A stretch of DNA of 13,029 nucleotides from Bacteroidales bacterium UBA1628 (GTDB taxonomy: Bacteria; Bacteroidota; Bacteroidia; Bacteroidales; UBA932), in NCBI GenBank assembly GCA_002321335.1, contig DCMG01000014.1, forward strand, positions 11,714-24,742, read 5' to 3'. The notes beneath the pieces are model-generated. The model was not told where the DNA came from, made no database searches, and was given only the letters and a program-made list of their open reading frames with translations. How positions within the stretch are numbered: position 1 is the stretch's first letter; every line of letters starts with the position of its first letter. This document shows positions 1 to 7,413 of this stretch, piece after piece. Position numbers and translations under genes: made by a program.

Positions 1-771
1 GAGGAAGGCACGGCTATGTACTTCGAATCAAGCAGCAAGGTCAATTTCAGATACCTCGACGGAGAAGACACTGTTGTGGTGACCAAACCTTTCGCCCTGA
101 CTGACGATGGAATAGACCTCAACACACCTGTCGAATTCAACGGACACAGCATGCGGAGGTTCAAAGTCGACTACTCAGACGGTTCCTACGTCTGCACGGA
201 CAAGGGACAGGAGGATATGAGGTTTGAGTATGATCATCCTGACACATATGTCAAATACGAGGATCTCATCGGAGATTACTATTGTGTCTGCGGCATGCTG
301 ATGTTCGATATCGACGGACAACCAGTGGAACATCTTGATTCGATAAGATGCACATTCAGACAGGCCGAGGACAAGAGGTACCTCATCGCGTCAGGTCTGG
401 TCCAAGTGCCAAAGGAATCTTCAACAGGAAGCACACCTGAATACGTTGACGCCGACATCAAGATAAAATACGATCCTTTCTTCGGCACATTCGGGATGAT
501 CTCTCAATTGATTGATGAAAAGAGCAAACTTTGCATGCTGGGATACCAACGGACCTGGGGATTCGGCGAGAGCTTTTTCATCACATACTTTTCCGATGGG
601 AAAGGGCACTATGTCGGAGACTCTTCTTACTCCACCGCAGCCAGGCTCGGAATGTTTTACGTTTCAGACATAAACTTCAATTCCACGGTCAATATCAAAC
701 AGGCACTAAACTGCTGGCGCTGTTTGGACAACTCTGGTTCATTCACCATTGTTCGTTGGACAAAAATCTAA
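1..771 (+). CDS. C-terminal part of an unrecognised, probably envelope protein (5' truncated)
   Basis: Reading frame 1 is open from the first base, so the gene most likely begins upstream; the first ATG in the window (base 16) is probably internal. 256 residues are visible. They alternate short hydrophobic and polar stretches as in a beta-rich secreted domain, with motifs such as YLDGEDTVVV near the beginning, IGDYYCVCG in the middle and FTIVRWTKI at the very end. No catalytic signature, membrane segment or named domain is obvious to me. The C-terminal half loosely recalls the unknown-function domains found in Bacteroidota lipoproteins of carbohydrate-uptake loci, but I cannot name a family. 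The stop overlaps the ATG of the next gene by one base (TAATG), so the two are almost certainly translated from one mRNA and may act together at the cell surface. Function unknown. Confidence 0.75.
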   Translation, partial: EEGTAMYFESSSKVNFRYLDGEDTVVVTKPFALTDDGIDLNTPVEFNGHSMRRFKVDYSDGSYVCTDKGQEDMRFEYDHPDTYVKYEDLIGDYYCVCGMLMFDIDGQPVEHLDSIRCTFRQAEDKRYLIASGLVQVPKESSTGSTPEYVDADIKIKYDPFFGTFGMISQLIDEKSKLCMLGYQRTWGFGESFFITYFSDGKGHYVGDSSYSTAARLGMFYVSDINFNSTVNIKQALNCWRCLDNSGSFTIVRWTKI

Positions 772-779
772 TGTTGGAC

Positions 780-1994
780 ATGAAAGCATCAATATCTAAA
801 TATTTTGTGGCGCTGACGCTTCTTGCACTGACCTGCGCCTGCAACGATTACGAGAACCCCTACGAGGGCTCAAACGGCTATTCCTCCGCGATAAGTCTGA
901 CCAAATCCGACGTTTTCTTTTCCGCAGCAGGCGGGAAAGGAAGCATCGAAGTCAACGCCCCGGCCCCTATCTCGGCCAGAACAACCGCTCCTTGGTGCCA
1001 CCTTGGAGTGGAAGGCATGAAGGTTAATGTGACTGTGGATGAGGCGGCCACCCGTAACGGACGGTCGGCGATCATTGTCCTGAAGTGCCAAAACGACTCT
1101 GTCAAGGTCACATGCATCCAGAAAGGATTCACACTGACTTCCGAGGTACCCGAGAGGATCTCCTCCAAAAATGCAGGAGGTTCTTTCAAGTATCTTTTCA
1201 GGAGCAACGTCATTCCTCAGTTGTCCACATCGGCAGACTGGGTCTCAGCAAGTTTGAGGAATGATTCTCTGCTTGTGACAATCCAGGGAAACCCTGATGA
1301 GAGACCCCGGACAGGCTGGGTCGCTTACTCTGTCGGAAGTGAGAAAGACACCATCAGGTTCAGCCAACTTGACGCTGACAAACTTATTCCAGGAAAATAC
1401 GAGATTCCGGGATATCTTTACGGAGGATGGAACAAGGACTACGTAGCCGAGGCCATCGTGGAACTAAATCCAGAAAGCACGAGAGCGCAATACTGTGACG
1501 AAGGAATAAGGGATGTCGTCATCTACAACGTGACATTCCCGAATCTTATAAAGACCACTAACGGCAAGATAAATCTTACCCCTGTCGTCCAATTGGCTTA
1601 TGATCCGGACAAAGGATACATTTCATGGTGTACATCATACCAGACAGCCAACTACACCGAATGCCGGTATAAGTCCGGGACGAAGTGGATGTATGTTTTC
1701 TCCAGCCTGCTCAACACCGGCGAGATTAATCAGAATGGACTTGGAGGGACAAGGCTTGTCAATCCTCGTGACGCCTACGGTCATTATGTGGCGCAACCAG
1801 AGTTTGATGATGATGGAGTATTGTACTGGAAATTCAAGAGTTCAGGAAAGTTCGAGGAAAAATACCCGAACAGAGGATCTTTCGACGGTTGGGGTTTAGG
1901 ATTCTTCCTGGACAGACAGTTCGCGACAAAGAACATCAAGAACTTCTTCTTCGTCTCCAAGGACATGGTGATGAAAAAAGTAGGTGACCTCTAA
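780..1994 (+). CDS. BACON-domain lipoprotein, surface or periplasmic
   Basis: The protein has 404 residues from this ATG. Residues 1-21 form a lipoprotein signal: K2 and K7, a hydrophobic core, then LALTCAC, with Cys21 the likely lipidated residue followed by NDYEN. Residues about 37-116 and 119-199 resemble two BACON domains: each has an APWC or SADWV type tryptophan motif, a central Val/Thr strand, an R-containing turn (NGRSA, RPRTG) and a closing Q (CIQKGF, RFSQLD). BACON domains are found in Bacteroidota surface proteins and are thought to bind glycans or mucin, or to act as spacers. Residues 205-404 form a beta-rich domain with many aromatics that I do not recognise. An in-frame ATG at 771, overlapping the previous stop, would add MLD; I prefer 780 because the signal peptide begins there. 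The gene is probably in an operon with its upstream neighbour and ends at the hairpin 2022-2065. The ligand is unknown. Confidence 0.85.
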   Translation: MKASISKYFVALTLLALTCACNDYENPYEGSNGYSSAISLTKSDVFFSAAGGKGSIEVNAPAPISARTTAPWCHLGVEGMKVNVTVDEAATRNGRSAIIVLKCQNDSVKVTCIQKGFTLTSEVPERISSKNAGGSFKYLFRSNVIPQLSTSADWVSASLRNDSLLVTIQGNPDERPRTGWVAYSVGSEKDTIRFSQLDADKLIPGKYEIPGYLYGGWNKDYVAEAIVELNPESTRAQYCDEGIRDVVIYNVTFPNLIKTTNGKINLTPVVQLAYDPDKGYISWCTSYQTANYTECRYKSGTKWMYVFSSLLNTGEINQNGLGGTRLVNPRDAYGHYVAQPEFDDDGVLYWKFKSSGKFEEKYPNRGSFDGWGLGFFLDRQFATKNIKNFFFVSKDMVMKKVGDL

Positions 1995-2021
1995 CCTCAG
2001 GGGGCACAGCGCAACCGCTTA

Positions 2022-2065
2022 AAATTAAGGGTGAGACCTAGAACTATAGGTCTCACCCTTAATTT
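2022..2065. terminator. Bidirectional terminator between convergent genes
   Basis: Arms 2022-2040 and 2047-2065 are perfect 19-bp reverse complements around a 6-base loop. The outer part of the stem is A/T-rich (AAATTAAG and CTTAATTT), so each strand ends in a U-containing tract after a stable core (GGGTGAGACC). It lies between the stops of the BACON lipoprotein (+) and uxaC (-), as expected for a shared rho-independent terminator. Confidence 0.85.
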
Positions 2066-2081
2066 ATAAGCAAATCAATTA

Positions 2082-3497
2082 TCAGAACCCGAAATATTCC
2101 TTGGCGTTGTTGTAGGAGATGTCACGAACCATCCGGGCGACGGTGTCGATTTCGGACGCTGGAATCTTGCCGCTCTCGACATCGGTACCGAGGATGTCGC
2201 AGAGGATGCGGCGGAAATATTCATGGCGAGGGTAGCTGATGAAGCTGCGGGAGTCGGTCAGCATGCCGACGAAGCGGCTCAGAAGGCCGAGCGAGGAGAG
2301 AGCGTCCATCTGACGGCGCATTCCGTTCTCCTGATCGAGAAACCACCAGCCGGAGCCGAACTGCATCTTTCCGGGAACCGAGCCATCGTTGAAGTTATAG
2401 GCCATGGTCGTCATCACCTCGTTGTCCTTAGGGTTCAAGCAATAAAGAATCGTCTTAGCAAGGTTGCCGGTCTTATCAAGAGCATCGAAGAACCTGTTTC
2501 CCGCAACCGCGACCGGCTTGTCGTTCATCGAATCGCAACCAGCATCAGGACCGACACTATTGAATATTCTTGTGCGATTGTTACGAAGAGGACCGACGTG
2601 GAACTGCTGCGTCCACCCGGACTCGGCATCCATCACTGCAAGATCATAGAGAACGGCGCTCTTGAACTTGACCGCGTCTTCTTCTCCGACAGGTATTCCT
2701 GAAAGAGCGGTTTTGAATATTCCATCTATCTCCTTTTCATCATATTCCTCCGCATAGAAAGTGTCAAGACCGTGGTCCGAAAGGAGGCAACCCATCGACC
2801 CGAAGAAATCGTGACGCTTGCGGAGAGCCTCGATCAGTGTTGAATACGACCGGATCTCAATTCCTGAGGCCTCGGAGAGTCTGCCGAGATATTCATTGAA
2901 TGACTTGACATCCTCGATCACCGTCACTTTGTCCGGCCTCCAGGTCGGAAGGACTTTTGTCCCGAAAGGATGCTCTAAGATCTGCTTGTGCCAACGAAGG
3001 TCATCGGCCGGATCATCGGTAGTGCAGACCACCTCGACATTGAACTTACGGATGAGAGCCTGTCCCCTGAACTCCGGAGTGGCAAGTTTCGCGTTGCACT
3101 CTTCGAAGATCTCACGAGCGGTCTCCGGCTTCAGAATCTTGTCTATTCCGAAAACTCTGCTGAGTTCCAGATGCGACCAGTGGTAGAGAGGGTTGCGCAT
3201 GAGGAAAGGCATGGTCTCCGCCCATTTCTCGAACTTCTCCCAAGAGGATCGTCCACCGGTGATATATTCCTCAGGAACCCCGTTCGCCCTCATCGCCCTC
3301 CATTTGTAGTGGTCGCCGCTGTGGCCGTCCACCAGCCAGAGCCGCGTGATGTCGCTGAATTGGATGTTCTCTGCGATTTCCCTTGGTGAAAGATGGCAAT
3401 GGTAGTCGATTATCGGCAGTTTTTCGGCTTGATTGTGGAAAAGTTGCCGGGCTGTCTCGTTGGACAGCATGAAATTCTCGTTGATGAATGCGCTCAT
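2082..3497 (-). CDS. uxaC: Glucuronate/galacturonate isomerase (uronate isomerase)
   Basis: This is a cytoplasmic amidohydrolase-superfamily enzyme. It converts D-glucuronate to D-fructuronate and D-galacturonate to D-tagaturonate, the first step of hexuronate catabolism. The 471-residue product fits the family (about 470). Near the N-terminus the IDYHCHLSPREIA motif gives the metal-binding HxH; CTTDDPADDLRWH in the middle and HVGPLRNNRTRIF further on are also typical. I chose the ATG giving MSAFINENFMLS because family members start this way. A longer frame runs to 3581, but a good promoter lies inside that extension (-7 element 3567-3574), so the extra 28 residues could not be in a message started there. 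The gene is divergent from grpE and convergent with the lipoprotein. Later pathway genes kdgK and eda lie 2 kb away on the other strand; uxaB/uxuB and uxaA/uxuA are not in the window. Confidence 0.96.
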   Translation of the reverse strand: MSAFINENFMLSNETARQLFHNQAEKLPIIDYHCHLSPREIAENIQFSDITRLWLVDGHSGDHYKWRAMRANGVPEEYITGGRSSWEKFEKWAETMPFLMRNPLYHWSHLELSRVFGIDKILKPETAREIFEECNAKLATPEFRGQALIRKFNVEVVCTTDDPADDLRWHKQILEHPFGTKVLPTWRPDKVTVIEDVKSFNEYLGRLSEASGIEIRSYSTLIEALRKRHDFFGSMGCLLSDHGLDTFYAEEYDEKEIDGIFKTALSGIPVGEEDAVKFKSAVLYDLAVMDAESGWTQQFHVGPLRNNRTRIFNSVGPDAGCDSMNDKPVAVAGNRFFDALDKTGNLAKTILYCLNPKDNEVMTTMAYNFNDGSVPGKMQFGSGWWFLDQENGMRRQMDALSSLGLLSRFVGMLTDSRSFISYPRHEYFRRILCDILGTDVESGKIPASEIDTVARMVRDISYNNAKEYFGF

Positions 3498-3566
3498 TGT
3501 GTTGTCAGCCGTTAGTGTACTTGGCGGGAAGATGTTGTCATCCTTCCATGCCTGACGATTTCCGTA

Positions 3567-3598
3567 CAAATTTAGCAACACGGACGGGAAATTACAAT
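3567..3598 (-). promoter_or_regulatory. Bacteroidota-type promoter for uxaC
   Basis: On the minus strand the -7 element TAAATTTG (3567-3574) matches TAnnTTTG exactly. ATTG (3595-3598) stands 20 bp upstream as a 3-of-4 match to the TTTG -33 element. Transcription should start near 3560, leaving a leader of about 63 bases before the ATG at 3497. Confidence 0.7.
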
Positions 3599-3605
3599 AT
3601 TATTC

Positions 3606-3624
3606 ATGTCTGACATTATGTCAG
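3606..3624. promoter_or_regulatory. Candidate operator: overlapping palindromes between uxaC and grpE
   Basis: CTGACAT-T-ATGTCAG (3610-3624) is a perfect 15-bp odd palindrome. It overlaps a second one, ATGTC-T-GACAT (3606-3616), giving three alternating half-sites spaced evenly. It lies 8-12 bp upstream of the uxaC -33 element and just upstream of the grpE -7 element, so one bound dimer could touch both genes. The regulator is not known and none is encoded in the window. Confidence 0.5.
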
Positions 3625-3651
3625 CGATTCCGTAATTGGCAGATATTTTGA

Positions 3652-3659
3652 TATCTTTG
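3652..3659 (+). promoter_or_regulatory. Possible -7 element of the grpE promoter
   Basis: TATCTTTG matches the TAnnTTTG element, about 67 bases before the grpE ATG. I see no good TTTG at the expected 19-21 bp upstream (around 3628-3632). The promoter is therefore weak, activator-dependent or uses another sigma factor. The palindrome at 3610-3624 covers the region where an activator or repressor could act. Confidence 0.4.
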
Positions 3660-3725
3660 CAGTCGCTTATGATGACTTTCCAGCCATCGCAAGTGCAAGT
3701 GTATGAAAACAAGGAGAATAAAGAT

Positions 3726-4346
3726 ATGAGCAAAAAGAACAGAGAAATAAAGAATAAAGAGCAGGAAGATCCGAAGCAGGAAGGCAAGTCTGCCGAACAG
3801 GCAGAAAAAAAAGCAGAGAACAAGCAGGAAGGCAAGAAAGAGGCTCATGAGGTTGATGAGGAAGCGAAGAAGATTGAGGAGAAACTGAACACCCTTCTTA
3901 AAGAGAATGAGGAGCTCAAGGCTAGTGTGGCAAAGGAAAAGGATGACTACGTCCGCCTTTTGGCCGATTTCGAGAACTTCCGCAGACATTCCGCTGAGGC
4001 GAAATTGGAGCTGGTCGCATCTGCCTCGGCTGACACGATAAAAGGGCTTCTTCCGGTTTTGGACGACTGTGAGAGGGCAATGAAGATGCTTGAGACTTCG
4101 GCTGACGAGGTGGCCAAGGAAGGTACAGCGTTGATTTTCAACAAACTGATGTCATATTTAAAGACCAAGGGACTTGAGGCCATCAAGGCCAAAGGTGAGA
4201 AATTCGACACAGATTTTCACGAGGCCGTGGCACAGTTCCCTGTTCAGGAAGAGGACAAGAAAGGTCTCGTCTATGACGTGGTTCAGACAGGCTATACCCT
4301 TTCAGGCAAGGTCATCCGCTACGCAAAAGTGGTTGTAGCGATATAG
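3726..4346 (+). CDS. grpE: Nucleotide exchange factor GrpE
   Basis: GrpE is the cytoplasmic co-chaperone that releases ADP from DnaK. The product has 206 residues. Residues 1-50 are almost entirely Lys, Glu, Gln and Ala, the flexible charged leader common in GrpE. Residues 50-90 form the long dimerisation coiled coil ending in the family signature YVRLLADFENFRRH (about 75-88). GLLPVLDDCERAM (107-119) begins the helical bundle. The C-terminal beta domain carries FHEAVAQ and the conserved GYTLSGKVIRYAKVVV (189-204). The ATG at 3726 has an AAGGAG site at 3711-3716, 9 bases upstream; the frame stays open to a TTG at 3636, but that extension carries no family features. It is followed after 14 bases by dnaJ. 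dnaK and hrcA are absent here. Confidence 0.96.
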   Translation: MSKKNREIKNKEQEDPKQEGKSAEQAEKKAENKQEGKKEAHEVDEEAKKIEEKLNTLLKENEELKASVAKEKDDYVRLLADFENFRRHSAEAKLELVASASADTIKGLLPVLDDCERAMKMLETSADEVAKEGTALIFNKLMSYLKTKGLEAIKAKGEKFDTDFHEAVAQFPVQEEDKKGLVYDVVQTGYTLSGKVIRYAKVVVAI

Positions 4347-4360
4347 GAGATTGAGTGAAT

Positions 4361-5554
4361 ATGGCAGAGAAAAGAGATTATTATGAGGTGTTGGGGGTCG
4401 CGAAGACCGCCACAGCCGATGAGATAAAGAAAGCCTACAGGACAGCCGCGATGAAATGGCATCCTGACAGATGGGTTGACGGCACGGATGCGGAGAAGAA
4501 GACCGCCGAGGAAAATTTCAAAGAAGCCTCGGAGGCTTATTCAGTGCTCAGTGACCCTGACAAAAAGGCAAAATACGACCAGTTCGGATTCGCCGGGGTG
4601 GACGGTCAGCCGGGACCTGACTTCAGCGGAGGGTTCGGAAATCTGGACGACATTCTGAGAGACCTCTTCGGAGGCGGTTTCAGCGGATTCAGCGGAGGTG
4701 GGTTCTCTGGCTTCTCCGGTTTCGGAGGCGGCAGTCAGGGACGGACTCAGCAAAGAGTCATGAAAGGCCGTGACATCCGCACAAGGGTTCGTCTGACCCT
4801 CGAGGAGATCGCCACCGGCACCGAGAAAGAGATCACCATCGAACGCAACAGGCCATGCCCAGACTGCGGAGGACGGGGAACCAAGAACGCTTCCGACGTC
4901 AAGACCTGCCCGACCTGTAACGGCACAGGTCAGAAACAAAGTGTCGTGAACTCGCTGTTCGGAAGGACGATCACATACACTACCTGTCCTCAGTGCGGCG
5001 GTGAAGGAAAAGTGATCAGCAATCCTTGCCGTACCTGCGGAGGCACAGGCCTTGTCCGCAGACGAGAGACAGTAAAGATTAGGATTCCGGCAGGTGTCGA
5101 GAACGGTATGCAGTTGACACTCAAAGGTGAAGGCCATGCCGCCCCACACAATGGAGTCAACGGTGACCTTCTCGTGATCATCGAGGAGATTCCGCATTCA
5201 TCATTGAAGCGCGACGGCAAGAACCTGTTCTACTCGACCGTGATTTCCGTCACGGACGCCATACTTGGAACCGAAATCACGGTCCCTTGTCTGGACGGTT
5301 CGTACAAAGTCAAGGTCGATGCAGGGACACAGTCCGGCACAGTGATGAAGCTTCGCGGCAAGGGTCTTCCGGCTGTAAGCGGGTACGGAAGCGGAACCGG
5401 AGACCTGTACGTAAAGATTCTGGTCTGGATTCCAAAGAAACTCTCCTCTGACGAAAAGAACGCCTTGGAGAACATGAGGACAAGCCGGTCGTTCACTCCG
5501 GATCCTTCACGTGAAGACAAGGCGCTGTTCGACAAGATGAAGAACATATTCTAA
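4361..5554 (+). CDS. dnaJ: Chaperone DnaJ (Hsp40)
   Basis: This is a class A Hsp40 that delivers unfolded clients to DnaK and stimulates its ATPase. The 397-residue product has the full architecture. The J domain spans 5-70, with HPD at 34-36 and a slightly extended loop after it (RWVDGTDAEKK). A Gly/Phe-rich segment (82-125) contains near-repeats of GFSGFSGG. The zinc domain has four CxxCxGxG motifs: CPDCGGRG at 166, CPTCNGTG at 183, CPQCGGEG at 209 and CRTCGGTG at 223. The C-terminal substrate-binding domains follow (about 235-355). The ATG at 4361 is preferred over an in-frame GTG at 4355 because AGGAG (4345-4349) is well spaced for it. That site overlaps the grpE stop, which suggests translational coupling. 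kdgK starts 33 bases after the stop with no recognisable promoter or terminator between. Confidence 0.97.
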   Translation: MAEKRDYYEVLGVAKTATADEIKKAYRTAAMKWHPDRWVDGTDAEKKTAEENFKEASEAYSVLSDPDKKAKYDQFGFAGVDGQPGPDFSGGFGNLDDILRDLFGGGFSGFSGGGFSGFSGFGGGSQGRTQQRVMKGRDIRTRVRLTLEEIATGTEKEITIERNRPCPDCGGRGTKNASDVKTCPTCNGTGQKQSVVNSLFGRTITYTTCPQCGGEGKVISNPCRTCGGTGLVRRRETVKIRIPAGVENGMQLTLKGEGHAAPHNGVNGDLLVIIEEIPHSSLKRDGKNLFYSTVISVTDAILGTEITVPCLDGSYKVKVDAGTQSGTVMKLRGKGLPAVSGYGSGTGDLYVKILVWIPKKLSSDEKNALENMRTSRSFTPDPSREDKALFDKMKNIF

Positions 5555-5587
5555 TGAGAACTACCATCGATTTCATATTAACGGACA

Positions 5588-6625
5588 ATGGCAAAAGTAA
5601 TCACATTCGGTGAAATCATGCTCAGGCTCTCCACCCCGGGATACCTGAGATTCTCACAGGCAAAACAGTTTGAGGCCACTTACGGTGGAGGGGAAGCCAA
5701 TGTGGCGGTTTCTCTGGCGAACTTCGGGGTTGACACTGAATTTGTTACCCGGTTCCCGGAGAACGACATAGCGCAAAGTTGCATCCGCGACCTTCACTCC
5801 TACGGAGTCGGCACCAAGCACTGCGTGTTTGGCGGCGAGCGTTTGGGAATATATTTCCTTGAGACCGGAGCTGTGGCACGTCCAAGCAAGGTGGTCTATG
5901 ACCGGGCATACTCCTCAATCTCAACCATCCAGCCGGGGATGATCGACTGGGAGAAGGTATTCGAGGGAGCAGACTGGTTCCATTGGACCGGCATCACCCC
6001 GGCGATCAGCCAAAGTGCGGCTGACGTGTGCCTTGAGGCTATCAAGGCAGCGAACAGACTTGGAATATTCGTGTCCTGCGACCTCAATTACAGGAAAAAC
6101 CTTTGGAAATATGGCAAGACTGCAGCAGAAGTGATGCCTACTCTTGTGGAAGGCTGCGACCTGATCCTCGGCAACGAGGAGGACGCCGAGAAGGAATTCG
6201 GAATCAAGCCGGAAGGATTCAACGCCGAGCAGACCGACGGAGCCATCGACCAGAGCCGTTTCGAGAGCGTGTGCAGACAGTTGATGACAAGATTTCCTCG
6301 CTGCAAGAAGGTCGCCATCACCCTGCGAGGCTCGATTAACGCCAACCACAACACATGGGGTGGGGTTATATTCAATGGAGAGAAACTCTTCCAGTCCCGA
6401 CGCTATGACATAACACACATCGTGGACCGTGTCGGAGGAGGAGACTCATTCATGGGCGGCCTCATATATGGCCTGTTGACCTACAAGGATGACCAACTGG
6501 CCATTGACTTCGCCGCCGCCGCGTCCGCGCTGAAGCACACCATATTCGGAGACTTCAACCAGGTGAGCGTCAAGGAAGTGGAGAATCTTATGAAAGGAAA
6601 CGGCTCCGGCCGCGTGTCAAGATAA
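5588..6625 (+). CDS. kdgK: 2-keto-3-deoxygluconate kinase (PfkB family)
   Basis: This is a cytoplasmic sugar kinase that phosphorylates 2-keto-3-deoxygluconate to KDPG with ATP. It has 345 residues, usual for the family. The N-terminal ribokinase-like glycine signature is YGGGEANVAVSLANFG (32-47). CDLNYRKNLW (164-173) is typical of KDG kinases. The C-terminal PfkB signature DRVGGGDSFMGGL carries the catalytic base Asp286. The assignment to KDG rather than another sugar rests on the LNYRKNLW region and on the eda gene 11 bases downstream, whose enzyme consumes the product. No clear Shine-Dalgarno is seen; ACGGACAATGGCAAA at the start is echoed by ACGGATATGGCAAA at the start of eda. With no promoter in the 33-base gap, transcription probably comes from grpE-dnaJ. 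Confidence 0.93.
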   Translation: MAKVITFGEIMLRLSTPGYLRFSQAKQFEATYGGGEANVAVSLANFGVDTEFVTRFPENDIAQSCIRDLHSYGVGTKHCVFGGERLGIYFLETGAVARPSKVVYDRAYSSISTIQPGMIDWEKVFEGADWFHWTGITPAISQSAADVCLEAIKAANRLGIFVSCDLNYRKNLWKYGKTAAEVMPTLVEGCDLILGNEEDAEKEFGIKPEGFNAEQTDGAIDQSRFESVCRQLMTRFPRCKKVAITLRGSINANHNTWGGVIFNGEKLFQSRRYDITHIVDRVGGGDSFMGGLIYGLLTYKDDQLAIDFAAAASALKHTIFGDFNQVSVKEVENLMKGNGSGRVSR

Positions 6626-6636
6626 TATTTACGGAT

Positions 6637-7296
6637 ATGGCAAAGTACAGAAAACTTGAGACCCTGACAGCGATGAAAGAGACAGGCATTGTCCCTGTCT
6701 TCTTCAACACTGACATCGATGTCGCCAAAAATGTTGTCAAGGCTTGCTACAAGGGTGGTGTCAGAGCCTTTGAGTTCACCAACCGTGGGGACTTCGCGAT
6801 CGAGGTTTTCAAAGATCTGTCCAGATTCGTTCTGGCGGAATGTCACGGACTGATTCTCGGCGCAGGCACCATCGTTGACGCTCCGACCGCTGCGCTCTAC
6901 ATCCAGATGGGAGCCAACTTCATTGTGTCTCCATGCCTGAACCCTGAAGTCGCAAGGCTGTGCAACAGACACGGCATTCCTTACACACCGGGATGCGGCA
7001 GCGTCACCGAGATCAGCAACGCTCAGGAACTCGGGTGCGACATCGTGAAGGTCTTCCCTGCCGGAAGTGTCGGCGGACCGAAGTTCGTGAAAGATGTCCT
7101 CGCTCCCCTGCCTTGGTCGATGATCATGGCGACAGGAAGCGTTGAGCCTACCGAGGAGAATCTCTCGGCTTGGGCAAAGTCTGGAGTCACCTGTGTCGGA
7201 ATGGGTTCAAAACTGTTCCCGAAGGAGATTGTCGCCGCCGGGGAATGGGACAAAATCACAGAATTGTGCGAATCAGCATTGAAATTCTTCAAATAA
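6637..7296 (+). CDS. eda: KDPG/KHG aldolase (2-dehydro-3-deoxyphosphogluconate aldolase)
   Basis: This is a class I aldolase in the cytoplasm that splits KDPG to pyruvate and glyceraldehyde 3-phosphate; the family often also cleaves 4-hydroxy-2-oxoglutarate. The 219-residue TIM-barrel protein shows VPVFF at strand 1, AFEFTNRG with the general acid/base Glu46 and phosphate-contacting Arg50, GAGTIVD (about 75-81), and the Schiff-base lysine Lys138 in CDIVKVFPA. MATGSV and the closing VGMGSKLF correspond to the phosphate-binding end of the barrel. It follows kdgK by 11 bases and completes the route from ketodeoxygluconate to central metabolism. Only 12 bases separate its stop from the -33 element of the rplS promoter, and I see no terminator there, so some read-through into rplS is likely. 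Confidence 0.96.
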   Translation: MAKYRKLETLTAMKETGIVPVFFNTDIDVAKNVVKACYKGGVRAFEFTNRGDFAIEVFKDLSRFVLAECHGLILGAGTIVDAPTAALYIQMGANFIVSPCLNPEVARLCNRHGIPYTPGCGSVTEISNAQELGCDIVKVFPAGSVGGPKFVKDVLAPLPWSMIMATGSVEPTEENLSAWAKSGVTCVGMGSKLFPKEIVAAGEWDKITELCESALKFFK

Positions 7297-7308
7297 TCTC
7301 AAAAAGTT

Positions 7309-7338
7309 TTTGGATTTAAGAAAATATTCGTACATTTG
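7309..7338 (+). promoter_or_regulatory. Bacteroidota-type promoter for rplS
   Basis: TTTG at 7309-7312 and TACATTTG at 7331-7338 are full matches to the -33 and -7 elements, 18 bp apart and thus slightly close. Transcription should begin near 7344, about 70 bases before the rplS ATG. Confidence 0.8.
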
Positions 7339-7343
7339 CAATC

Positions 7344-7413
7344 CGAAAAACAAGAGCAACCGCTTACGGGTCGTTATCAGATGTGCGTAATGTTGCCGAA
7401 AAATTTTTGAGAA
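7344..7413 (+). promoter_or_regulatory. Candidate structured leader of rplS mRNA
   Basis: The untranslated leader can fold into an interrupted hairpin. GCAAC (7356-7360) pairs with GTTGC (7392-7396), and TACG (7365-7368) pairs with CGTA (7386-7389), leaving asymmetric internal bases (CGCT opposite AT) and a 17-base apical loop. No Shine-Dalgarno precedes the ATG. Ribosomal protein genes, including those for L19 in other bacteria, often carry leaders bound by their own product, so autoregulation is a reasonable guess. It is not shown by the sequence alone. Confidence 0.4.

Noticed and set aside
531..779. Longer start for the BACON lipoprotein
   Set aside because: It overlaps the upstream gene by 240 bases in another frame, and the lipoprotein signal peptide begins at 780.
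3498..3581. N-terminal extension of uxaC to an upstream ATG
   Set aside because: The extra 28 residues do not resemble the family, and a good promoter -7 element (3567-3574) lies inside the extension.
3621..3989. Leucine-rich, membrane-like frame on the minus strand opposite grpE
   Set aside because: It is the reverse reading of the Lys/Glu-rich GrpE N-terminus, which gives Leu/Phe codons on the other strand.
4541..5197. 218-residue frame opposite dnaJ
   Set aside because: It is antisense to the G/F and zinc domains of DnaJ, a known source of long false frames in GC-rich repeats.
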